The notes: a model not told the origin generated them from the letters alone. Shown: positions 1 through 5,870, numbered from the stretch's first letter. The stretch: 7,274 nt of DNA from Xanthobacteraceae bacterium (GCA_030037185.1 JASHRR010000737.1:1-7274), one strand, 5' to 3'. Numbers and translations: made by a program.

Positions 1-62
1 GCGTCCAATGCCGCGAGCGATTGGGCGGGCTCCTGCGTTATTATGATCAAGAGGCCGCATGA
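1..62 (+). CDS. C-terminal tail of an integrase-core transposase (partial at window edge)
   Basis: Codons in the frame starting at base 3 give VQCRERLGGLLRYYDQEAA and stop at TGA 60-62. The same tail, with His for Asp near the end, closes the transposase at 4768-5274. Only these last codons are inside the window, so whether the rest of this copy is intact cannot be judged. It runs toward the convergent lectin-peptidase gene, whose stop is about 55 bases away. The assignment rests on near-identity with the second copy, which itself carries visible DDE-type residues. Confidence 0.8.
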   Translation, partial: VQCRERLGGLLRYYDQEAA

Positions 63-94
63 AAAGGCGGTCAGACGGGTTTTTTGACCAAACG
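1..94 (+). repeat. Direct repeat copy 1: transposase tail plus 3' flank
   Basis: Bases 1-94 match 5213-5305 in the same orientation. Over the first 60 bases I count two substitutions; after the stop there is one extra A here and one C/T difference. Similarity ends after TTTTTTGACCAAACG, which probably marks the end of the insertion element. The non-coding part contains GGTCA and TGACC separated by a short T-rich spacer. The left extent is unknown because the window begins inside the repeat. Confidence 0.85.
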
Positions 95-116
95 ACCTTA
101 CATAGCTGCCGAAGTC

Positions 117-2336
117 TCAATGAATGGGTCCGCCGTTGCGCTGCATGCGCAGTGACGGGTCGCCGAATAGCGTCATGATGCCGAGATAAATGCGCGGCTC
201 GGCAAACGGCCAGGAATTGTTGCCAAGCTTTTTATGCGTATTCAGGTGCGCATGCCAGTACATCTGCTGGGCGGCACGCCAGGCGTCGCCCAGTGTCCTC
301 TCGCCGGCCGAGTAGCGCTGCATGAAATCGGCGATGATCTCCGTTCCCAGATCGTCCGGCATAACCAGCGGCTCGCCCGCATAGGCGATGGCGCCGCCGC
401 CGCGTCCGTCCTCCCAGCCAGTATGGGCAAGCCACCAATTCGAGAAAGCGTTGAATGCCTGCGGGGGTGGGGGCGGCGTGTCGGGCGGCACAGCGCTGAA
501 TTTTCGATAATCGGGCGTGTAGGCGCCGGTCTCGCACCCTATCCCAAAAACAATGGGCAAATTGCTCTGCGACATTTCCCCAACTGTCTTAAGCGAAACA
601 ACCGCGCTGTCGTGCCCCCACTGCGCGCGTGCGCCGTGACCGACATAGACAATGAAGAGTGAGGTCGCGGCCTCGCGCTGCACGTCCGCGGCTCCTCCGG
701 ACTGCCAGCCGGGCAGCAGCCGATTCTGCGGTTTGTGCTCGATGGTATAGAAGGCCATGCGGCTGGGAACGGTGAGATGCTTGGCGATCTGCTTGTCGTA
801 TTGGTCGGCGCCGTTATAGAGCTCGTCGGCGAAGAACGTCGCCCCGTCGGCGTTCATGCGCACGGTCTCGTAGGCCGTGACCTTCTGTACGTATTTGGCA
901 AGGTCGCCTGGCTTGCTCACGTCGAGACGGCCCACCGCCACATCGGGATAGCCGTCGACGTCGTCAGGATCGAAATCGTAGGCCGATACCAGCCATCTCG
1001 ATTCGTTGAACTTGCCGTCGTGATTGGCGTCCCAATCGGAGAAGCCGTCGGCGACGTCCGAATGTCCGCGGTGGTGATAGAGATTGGCGTAGTAGAGATC
1101 GGTCGCACGGTAGCTGATCGTGTGCTTGGCTGGTGTGTCAACTGGGCTATCGTGATGCGTCGCATAACGTACCGGCACATGGGTGCTATCGCCGGCCAGA
1201 AACACGTATCTGGTGCCGCGATAGCGATAGAAATAATCAATGCCGCGCTTGACCGCACCGGCGAGGTCGGTGCCGGGCGGACAGTCGCTGCGACAATGCA
1301 GGAATTGTTCGGTGAAATCTTCGACGGTCGCCACAGCTGCCGGCATTCTGGTGGCGATTTTGTGAGCAACGAGCGGATCGGCGGCCGCCTTCATCCGCTC
1401 GTCGGTCACCACGAGCAGCGTCGCCATGCCCTCGCTGTAGAAGGCGGGCGCGAACCATTGCTGGCCCTGCGTGCCTGCGCAGGTCGCCAACCGCACCGGC
1501 GTACCCGCGGTCGGCCGACCGTCGATGACCTCAAGGCAGAGGTCAGACGCGCTCTTAATGGCGCGCCCCTCGAGCATCCACTTCTGCCGGCTGTCGCCGG
1601 TGCAAGCCGCCAATTCCACGGCGCCCGATTTTCCCGCATCGAGGCATTTCCCGGCCTCGATGACGATCTCGTTCTTCGCTGTAAAACGGAAATGTTGCGC
1701 GCCCGTGTTGCCGCAGGCCAGAATCCCAACCGCCGCGCCGCCAGGCGCGTTCAGACAGTTGCCGCCAACCGTGATCAGCGTGGTCACCACATTGAGCGGC
1801 ATCCAGATATCGTTCCCCCGGTCGCAAGCGTCGAGGCGCACGACAGGGCCGGCCGCAACGATGCAGCGATTGCGTGCTCCGACGAGATGCTGTCCGCGTA
1901 GCATCCAGTGCTGCGCGTTCGAATCCGAGCAGACCGCCAGCGCGAGCGGAGAGGCAGGAGTATCGACAGCGGCGACGCAGGTCCCCTCCGACCCGATCAT
2001 GCGGCCACGATCCGTGATCGTAAACGTCTGTCCCGGGCTGCCGTTGCAGGTCACGACATTGAGCGGCGCGTCTGGCTTGCTGGCATCGAGGCAGAGCCCT
2101 CCTGGCGTGCCGAACGCCCCCGCCACCCGGGCCTCCGCGGCGCGCGTGGGGGGCGCCTGCGTCAACGCGAATGGGAACACCACGGCGCCGAAGATTGCCA
2201 CCCAATCACCGCACACGATGCGCGAAAACCTACGTGAGCGCCCTTTCGAAAGGACGTCCAGGCCTGAAGACGCCGTGCCTGAGTCCAGGCTTGCGCCTCT
2301 TCCTCCGCCAAGGCAATCCGAGGATGGAAATCTCAT
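117..2336 (-). CDS. Exported double ricin-lectin / C25 (gingipain-type) cysteine peptidase
   Basis: Predicted 739-aa secreted, carbohydrate-binding cysteine peptidase. A long basic N-region (to about residue 44), a hydrophobic stretch (45-60) and TRAAEA suggest signal peptidase cleavage near 68. Residues 79-296 hold six Cys...Cys subrepeats (C82/97, 120/136, 158/171, 194/208, 231/245, 267/286), each ending in a QxW-like motif (QTF, QHW, DIW, QHF, QKW, QQW). That is two complete ricin-type beta-trefoils. Residues 305-730 resemble peptidase C25: YVFLAGD (377-383), a DANHDGKFN calcium-loop-like motif (436-444), YPDVAVGRLDV (463-473), YVGHG with likely catalytic His567, GIGCETGAY with likely nucleophile Cys601, and FGDPSLRM near the end. 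The proline run 621-625 may be a surface loop. The ATG lies 5 bases after the final stop of the upstream membrane gene, with AGGGG about 9 bases before it, suggesting coupled translation. The fold is confident; substrate and activity are inferred. Confidence 0.88.
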   Translation of the reverse strand: MRFPSSDCLGGGRGASLDSGTASSGLDVLSKGRSRRFSRIVCGDWVAIFGAVVFPFALTQAPPTRAAEARVAGAFGTPGGLCLDASKPDAPLNVVTCNGSPGQTFTITDRGRMIGSEGTCVAAVDTPASPLALAVCSDSNAQHWMLRGQHLVGARNRCIVAAGPVVRLDACDRGNDIWMPLNVVTTLITVGGNCLNAPGGAAVGILACGNTGAQHFRFTAKNEIVIEAGKCLDAGKSGAVELAACTGDSRQKWMLEGRAIKSASDLCLEVIDGRPTAGTPVRLATCAGTQGQQWFAPAFYSEGMATLLVVTDERMKAAADPLVAHKIATRMPAAVATVEDFTEQFLHCRSDCPPGTDLAGAVKRGIDYFYRYRGTRYVFLAGDSTHVPVRYATHHDSPVDTPAKHTISYRATDLYYANLYHHRGHSDVADGFSDWDANHDGKFNESRWLVSAYDFDPDDVDGYPDVAVGRLDVSKPGDLAKYVQKVTAYETVRMNADGATFFADELYNGADQYDKQIAKHLTVPSRMAFYTIEHKPQNRLLPGWQSGGAADVQREAATSLFIVYVGHGARAQWGHDSAVVSLKTVGEMSQSNLPIVFGIGCETGAYTPDYRKFSAVPPDTPPPPPQAFNAFSNWWLAHTGWEDGRGGGAIAYAGEPLVMPDDLGTEIIADFMQRYSAGERTLGDAWRAAQQMYWHAHLNTHKKLGNNSWPFAEPRIYLGIMTLFGDPSLRMQRNGGPIH

Positions 2337-2341
2337 GGATG

Positions 2342-3007
2342 CTAACCCCTATCTCTCTCGTCTGCATTGTGCGGCATCATAGCCGCGTAGTGTGCGATGA
2401 GGCTGAGCGAGATCAGTAGGTTAACAACAAACAGAACGGTCAACCCACTGGCCAGCTTATGATAGACGATGCGCATCCCGGGTTCGGAAGTCCAAATGAG
2501 TGCGCTTCCACTTCATAGCAGGATGAACACCGAGACTGTTCAAAATGACGTGGTGCGGGCCGTGCCGTGGCGCCGATCGGCGGCGGTGATCCGTTCACCG
2601 GTCGGCGCTAACTGCGCGATGAGCGGAGCGAGATTCGCGAGATGCACCTGCGCACTCCAGGCGGCTATCACAAACAACGTCAGCAGTAACAGACCTGCAA
2701 TAAGGATGAACATCAAAATGAGGACGCCGACCGTGGGCTCATCGTGGGCGCCAGCCGCCCACAGGAGCGTCGCGACTAAGAGCACCAAGAACACTGGGCC
2801 AAAGATAAGTGCCCCGATGATGGCGGCGCGCCGCCACGCCGGCACGTCCGGCACCATGATCGATAGGATCTCAGCCTTTTGCACCTCGGTTACCAAGTAG
2901 TGGTGCGCCTCGCCAAACACCCATGGCTTCGGCGCCTGGAACACGAAGCCGCCTGTCGTGGGCTTGAAATATGCCGCCTCGATCGTGTCGCGACCACTGC
3001 TGCTCAT
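2342..3007 (-). pseudogene. Four-helix inner-membrane protein interrupted by two TGA stops
   Basis: The ATG at 3007 has a strong ribosome site (GGGAGGAG, 2 bases upstream). The frame gives a soluble N-terminus with PKPWVFGEAHHYL (27-39), then membrane segments at about 61-86 and 92-117. TGA at 2542-2540 (codon 156) ends the open part. Reading on in the same frame, codons 157-164 and 166-172 form a third hydrophobic segment broken by a second TGA at 2515-2513 (codon 165). A fourth lies at 187-207 (ASGLTVLFVVNLLISLSLIA), and the natural stop is TAG 2344-2342. The conserved frame and hydrophobicity beyond both stops indicate a 221-codon gene with two nonsense changes (for example CGA to TGA and TGG to TGA). 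It directly precedes the lectin-peptidase gene. I do not recognise a named family. A shortened 155-aa two-helix product could still be made; sequencing error is the other alternative. Confidence 0.7.
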
Positions 3008-3169
3008 GGCTCCTCCCGATACGTACCCCTGGAGCTCTCCCGTGTTGGTTGCGACAGGCGAGTCTGGTTCAGTAACGGAATTGGCGGGCTAATCGATCAG
3101 CCGCACTCATGGGCCGTCTCGACAGTTGCCGGCGGTGAAGATTGCATTTCATCGGCTACTCCGCGCCGC

Positions 3170-3379
3170 TCATTTTGCGTAGGCCTCAGTGTACCCGCAA
3201 CTGGTGCAGCGGAACGTACACAGCGGGATCTGCTGTTTGCCAGCAAGACTGAGGCCCCTGAACATGCTTTTCTCTGGCGGCCCCGAGACCCAGGTAGCGA
3301 CCATCATGGCTGTGTGGCTGTGGTCGACGACGAATCCTTCCTCCATTCTCCCGTTGCACTTCACACAGATCAGAGCCAT
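3170..3379 (-). CDS. Small zinc-ribbon protein, 69 aa
   Basis: The protein has CVKC at residues 5-8 and CTSC at 58-61, a typical pair of zinc-ligand knuckles, with MEEGFVVDHS after the first and the aromatic GYTEAYA end after the second. The layout matches small bacterial zinc-ribbon proteins of about 70 aa that are usually annotated as hypothetical (possibly DUF6487-like, not verified). It appears full length. GGAG lies 6 bases before the ATG, supporting this start. It is the first of three minus-strand genes, with 162 bases before the membrane gene, so co-transcription is possible but unproven. No membrane segment or signal peptide is visible, so a cytoplasmic location is expected. Molecular role unknown. 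Confidence 0.75.
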   Translation of the reverse strand: MALICVKCNGRMEEGFVVDHSHTAMMVATWVSGPPEKSMFRGLSLAGKQQIPLCTFRCTSCGYTEAYAK

Positions 3380-3896
3380 GGCACACTCCAGTTGTTGGAC
3401 TGGCGTTCTGCTCTCTTTGTTGGTTTGTCGGCTGGCGCGCGAATTGGTTCATTCGCGGCGGTGAGTTGCGATCGCTGCGTGGCATCGGATTCGCCCCCGC
3501 GCTAGCGCCATATGCTTGGCCACATTGGTGCAGCTGAACCCGGCAACGAGAAAAACCGGCAAATCCCGTAAAATCCGAGGATACCGACGGCCGCGCATGC
3601 GTCGATGGATCGTCCCGAAGGCACTTGGCGACCTGTATGTGTTGCCCAATGTGACCGCAGCGTCGCCGATGATGACATCTGATTGCGATTCGATTGAACT
3701 TGTAGGACTCCTCGCGCGACGACAAAACGGGCACTGGATGCCGGCAGGGCTTCGGGAAACTGGCTTTGACCTTCGTCGCGAGGCGATTTGGGCAGCAGCG
3801 AAATATGATTTCCCGTTCGCATCTATACCAGCATGCGTTGAATGCTAAACAGCTTCTCTATCGATCAACCTCATTGCAGGTTAACTGCTCCAGATC
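3380..3896. other. Intergenic stretch without a supportable gene
   Basis: Several overlapping frames stay open on both strands (for example minus 3649-3449 and plus 3516-3848, the latter from TTG), but none has a good ribosome site or a recognisable domain. On minus near 3733-3717 one frame reads CPFCRR, a half zinc-knuckle, and continues open leftward through TLGNTYRSPSAFGTIHRRM. This could be a decayed zinc-ribbon gene. The promoters of the divergent genes at 3379 (minus) and 3907 (plus) should lie in this stretch; I see no convincing -35/-10 pair. Confidence 0.4.
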
Positions 3897-3902
3897 GGAG
3901 GG
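3897..3902 (+). promoter_or_regulatory. Shine-Dalgarno site choosing the start at 3907
   Basis: GGAGGG sits 4 bases before the ATG at 3907. The same frame is open further upstream (back to an alternative initiation codon at 3766) and has another ATG at 3964, which would begin immediately before the hydrophobic core of the signal peptide. The ribosome site favours 3907. Confidence 0.6.
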
Positions 3903-3906
3903 CTAC

Positions 3907-4518
3907 ATGTCGAACTATTCACGTTCATCGACTTGCTCAAGTTCAACTCGATCACAGAACCTGATGTTTCGGGCAGCCGCACCCGCTGCCCTGCTTTTGC
4001 CGTTGATTGCCAGTGTGCCGGCATCCGCCGATCCGTCGCCGGCTGCAGAGTACGCTGTCACGACCTGCCGAAGCATCCTGGAAGATCCCGCCAAGGTGGA
4101 AGCCGTTGCGAAGGAACAGAACTGGACCGCGAAACCCAATCCTCCGCCTCGGGCTGGCCTCAACACCAATGGATTGAAGGTCACGTCGTCGTGGGTTGCA
4201 AGCCGCGGCGACGACAAGTTCATGATCGAAATCGCCAGCGGGCCGGTCCCAGGAACCATTGGCGACAGCAATGTCTGCACATTCACGTTTCCCGGCGCGA
4301 AACTGCCGCGGAGCGATTTCTTTGGCGTGCTGTCCGCCGCCCTGCAACTCAAGCTGCTGCTCACCGCGACCCTTGCGCAAGGCCAGACGATGGAGATGTT
4401 CGAAATCAAGACCTCCTGGCCGGCAAAGCAGATGCTGCAGCTGGTGTCACTCACCGACGGCAACGTCGTCGGCATGAACATGATGGCAGTGCAGACGCCG
4501 GATGCGCCTCATCCGTAG
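3907..4518 (+). CDS. Exported protein of unknown family, 203 aa
   Basis: The N-terminus carries a basic/polar region, a hydrophobic core (about residues 22-37, AAAPAALLLPLIASVP) and an ASA/D motif, so Sec export with cleavage near 41/42 is likely. The mature part has two cysteines (C54, C124) that could form a disulfide, an early CRSILEDPAKVEAVAKEQ helix, a TFTFPGAKLP segment, and a second half rich in Leu and Met that looks alpha/beta rather than membrane-embedded. I do not recognise a family. It reads toward the truncated transposase and away from the zinc-ribbon gene. If the initiator were the ATG at 3964 the product would be 184 aa with a shorter signal peptide. Periplasmic location is an inference; no catalytic motif is visible. 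Confidence 0.72.
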   Translation: MSNYSRSSTCSSSTRSQNLMFRAAAPAALLLPLIASVPASADPSPAAEYAVTTCRSILEDPAKVEAVAKEQNWTAKPNPPPRAGLNTNGLKVTSSWVASRGDDKFMIEIASGPVPGTIGDSNVCTFTFPGAKLPRSDFFGVLSAALQLKLLLTATLAQGQTMEMFEIKTSWPAKQMLQLVSLTDGNVVGMNMMAVQTPDAPHP

Positions 4519-4767
4519 GGCGCCGTCAGGATCGACGGGACCGTCCGGACCCTCGATACGCTCAGTCTGTGCCTATGGGTGTTTCCGGTCCCGGCGCTGC
4601 GTCTTCTATCACGCATTGAAGGAGGGACAGGAGAACGGCGAAGCACTTGTAAGAATGCTCCCTTTTTATTGGTTCGCCCACGCGGGCGTGGTCATGATGG
4701 TATGCTGTCATGATGGTATGCTGCTGCGGTATCGGCCCTTCCGGCTAGGGTTAACACTTAATTAACT
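4519..4767. other. Intergenic stretch with inverted and tandem repeats
   Basis: I see no supportable gene. An 8-bp perfect inverted pair, CGGGACCG (4536-4543) and CGGTCCCG (4586-4593), is separated by 42 bases and lacks a T-run, so it is a poor terminator. A 5-bp stem CCACG/CGTGG with a 4-base loop lies at 4678-4691, just before the tandem repeat. GTTAA and TTAAC flank an AT-rich core at 4750-4766 beside the first ATG of the truncated transposase. Confidence 0.5.
4691..4723 (+). repeat. Exact tandem duplication of a 16-base unit
   Basis: The unit GTCATGATGGTATGCT occurs twice back to back (4691-4706, 4707-4722) and the following G starts a third. It lies in non-coding sequence about 65 bases before the breakpoint of the truncated transposase. 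Two copies suggest slippage or a recent small duplication; a binding-site pair is possible but unsupported. Confidence 0.9.
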
Positions 4768-5274
4768 ATGTTGCGCCCGAATCGGCGGGCACTCATCCAT
4801 CTCGAGAGCCGGCGGGTGGACATCGCCGGGATCACCATCCATCCCAACGAGCCATGGCTGAAGCAAATAGCACGAAACGTGACCATGGAAGGATGCGGGA
4901 TCCTGCGGGACTGCCGCTATCTCCTGCTTGATCGGGACACGAAATTTACCCAGTCGTTCCGGGCCATCATTGCGTCGGGTCAGGTTGAACCATTGTTGCT
5001 GCCTCCGCGGAGCCCGAACCTCAATGCCTACGCGGAGCGCTGGGTCAGATCGGTGAAAGAAGAGTGCTTGTCCAAGGTTATCCTCTTTGGCGAGCGTTCG
5101 CTGTGGCGGGCCCTGAGCCAATACGTTGACCACTACCATGAGGAGCGCAACCACCAAGGAAAGGGCAACGTCCTGCTATTTCCTCGGAACCGAGACCTCG
5201 ATCGAGAGCGGTGCGTCCAATGCCGCGAGCGATTGGGCGGGCTCCTGCGTTATTATCATCAAGAGGCCGCGTGA
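4768..5274 (+). pseudogene. 5'-truncated DDE (rve integrase-core) transposase
   Basis: The 168-residue frame contains the C-terminal half of an integrase-core transposase: LLLDRDTKF with D55 as the probable second catalytic Asp, and NLNAYAERWVRSVKEECL with E90 as the catalytic Glu (34 residues between). The usual tail GKGNVLLFPR and LGGLLRYY follows. The first catalytic Asp and the N-terminal helix-turn-helix are missing. Family resemblance starts at about residue 9 (LIHLESRR), so residues 1-8 come from foreign sequence, and an in-frame TAA at 4759-4761 closes the frame upstream. The breakpoint is near 4789. The piece cannot catalyse transposition alone. I do not assign an IS family: IS481- or IS3-like groups share this domain. 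Confidence 0.85.
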
Positions 5275-5305
5275 AAGGCGGTCAGATGGGTTTTTTGACC
5301 AAACG
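5213..5305 (+). repeat. Direct repeat copy 2: transposase tail plus 3' flank
   Basis: Second copy of the repeat at 1-94, in the same orientation, starting inside the transposase tail and ending at TTTTTTGACCAAACG. Sequence after 5305 differs entirely from that after 94, so both copies stop at the same base; this is expected of an element end. Confidence 0.85.
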
Positions 5306-5333
5306 GGGCGAAATCCATTTCCAAATGGGCCGG

Positions 5334-5360
5334 AAAAACCGCGTGGGAACAAAGCGGTTT
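5334..5360 (-). terminator. Rho-independent terminator of the tRNA-Gln remnant
   Basis: On the minus strand, AAACCGC and GCGGTTT form a 7-bp stem around an 11-base loop and run into five T residues in total (GCGGTTTTT). It begins 28 bases after the tRNA CCA end. Its position and strand fit the native terminator of the tRNA gene, meaning that the sequence on this side of the tRNA fragment is original chromosome. Confidence 0.7.
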
Positions 5361-5387
5361 CTGTAAAGAATTCAGTTCCTTGAGTGC

Positions 5388-5437
5388 TGGCTGGGGCGCC
5401 AGGATTCGAACCTGGGAATGGCGGAATCAAAATCCGC
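5388..5437 (-). tRNA. 3' half of tRNA-Gln(UUG), probable attachment-site remnant
   Basis: On minus, GCGGA TTTTGAT TCCGC is a complete anticodon arm with anticodon TTG (Gln). It is followed by a five-base variable region, the T-arm CCAGG TTCGAAT CCTGG, the acceptor 3' strand CGCCCCA, discriminator G and encoded CCA. The D-arm and 5' acceptor strand that should lie at 5438 and above are absent: the bases there (ATGATTATCC...) cannot form them. A half tRNA bounded at the anticodon arm, with its 3' flank and terminator intact, is the classic displaced end left by tyrosine-integrase integration into a tRNA gene. It cannot yield a functional tRNA. An intact tRNA-Gln is predicted at the other island end, to the right of the window. 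Confidence 0.85.
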
Positions 5438-5462
5438 ATGATTATCCAATAATTGTAAGGCG

Positions 5463-5527
5463 CATTTGGAAAAAACGGTCAAAACAGGCTCTAGCAATTC
5501 CAATAGCTTGGCAGCCGTTTCCAAATG
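5463..5527. repeat. Imperfect inverted repeat beside the tRNA fragment
   Basis: CATTTGGAAAAAACGG (5463-5478) faces CCGTTTCCAAATG (5515-5527), complementary except for three extra A residues. The core TTTCCAAATG appears again at 5318-5327 within the palindrome CCATTTCCAAATGG (5315-5328), on the other side of the tRNA fragment. AAAACAGGC is also directly repeated at 5481-5489 and 5529-5537. These may be integrase or excisionase sites, or simply element-end structure. Confidence 0.55.
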
Positions 5528-5591
5528 AAAAACAGGCCTCGCAAGCAGGATTAGCTTACTATTATATAGCGCGCACGATCAGGCCGTTCGT

Positions 5592-5762
5592 GGGCGCTCC
5601 AAAAGCCTGCGAATGCCTGTAGGCACAAGGCAAAGTTTTTGGACCACGGACCGTGACCAAGAGTTGCGGCGCCATGCCGCCGCCGGCCTTTCGGCAAGCA
5701 GAATTGCGGTTCTGCTGCACACAACGCGCGGCGCCATCCTGGGGCGCTCCAATAGACTGCGC
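5592..5762 (+). repeat. Short in-frame direct repeat around the GcrA-like gene
   Basis: 5592-5611 and 5742-5761 share 18 of 20 bases (GGGCGCTCCAAxAGxCTGCG) and lie in the same reading frame, 150 bases apart. The second copy encodes GRSNRLR at the end of the HTH; the first encodes GRSKSLR just before the ATG. The upstream copy could be the end of another, decayed HTH unit. Confidence 0.6.
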
Positions 5763-5870
5763 GGCAAGGTCTTCAAATCGGACCGATTCCTGAAAAAGCA
5801 AAGAACCGCTGCGAAAAAAGGCGCAACAGCGCCAATCAGCTCGCCGGCTGGCGGTCCGCTCACTGAGTGA
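5613..5870 (+). CDS. GcrA-like small helix-turn-helix protein, 85 aa
   Basis: Residues 9-54 follow the pattern of the GcrA N-terminal DNA-binding domain of Alphaproteobacteria: FWTTDRDQELRRH, then AGLSASRIAVLL, then TTRGAILGRSNRLRG. The family keeps the W-T/S-D start, the SAS-IA helix and the TR-A-hG-RL recognition segment. The rest (55-85) is basic then Ala/Pro-rich, and the C-terminal sigma-70-contacting region of full-length GcrA (about 170 aa) is missing. It is therefore a short paralogue or truncated form, probably DNA-binding. No good ribosome site precedes the ATG, and the frame is open back to 5529 without another ATG, so the true N-terminus may differ. It lies next to the tRNA attachment remnant, a common place for small island regulators. 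The target is unknown. Confidence 0.65.
   Translation: MPVGTRQSFWTTDRDQELRRHAAAGLSASRIAVLLHTTRGAILGRSNRLRGKVFKSDRFLKKQRTAAKKGATAPISSPAGGPLTE

Noticed and set aside
461..480. G-rich run as a possible G-quadruplex
   Set aside because: It encodes the proline run of the peptidase on minus, which explains the composition, and it lacks four clean GGG tracts.
735..1901. A 388-aa plus-strand frame antisense to the peptidase gene
   Set aside because: High-GC codon bias leaves long antisense frames open; it has no recognisable domain and sits opposite a well-supported gene with a catalytic motif.
1471..2382. A 303-aa plus-strand frame
   Set aside because: Same reason: it is the antisense shadow of the lectin half of the peptidase gene.
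2513..2542. TGA read as selenocysteine or as a reassigned codon
   Set aside because: Other genes in the window end in TGA, and I saw no selenocysteine insertion hairpin after these codons; nonsense mutation is simpler.
2469..2900. A 143-aa plus-strand frame over the membrane gene
   Set aside because: It has no family resemblance, whereas the minus frame gives four coherent membrane helices and a strong ribosome site.
3186..3734. A 182-aa minus frame overlapping the zinc-ribbon gene
   Set aside because: Over 3186-3379 it reads the zinc-ribbon gene out of frame, and its Arg/His-rich composition upstream looks like an artefact.
3838..3864. TTGAAT ... TATCGA as a promoter for the exported-protein gene
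   Set aside because: The 15-base spacing is too short and the -10 match poor.
3915..4481. A 188-aa minus frame opposite the exported-protein gene
   Set aside because: The plus frame has a signal peptide and a Shine-Dalgarno site; the minus frame has neither.
4536..4593. Terminator after the exported-protein gene
   Set aside because: The 8-bp stem has a 42-base loop and no T-run.
1..5305. Active composite transposon
   Set aside because: The right copy lacks its 5' half and first catalytic Asp and the left copy is unseen, so no functional pair of ends can be shown.
5315..5537. CRISPR array
   Set aside because: The short repeats are too few, differ in strand and have irregular spacing.
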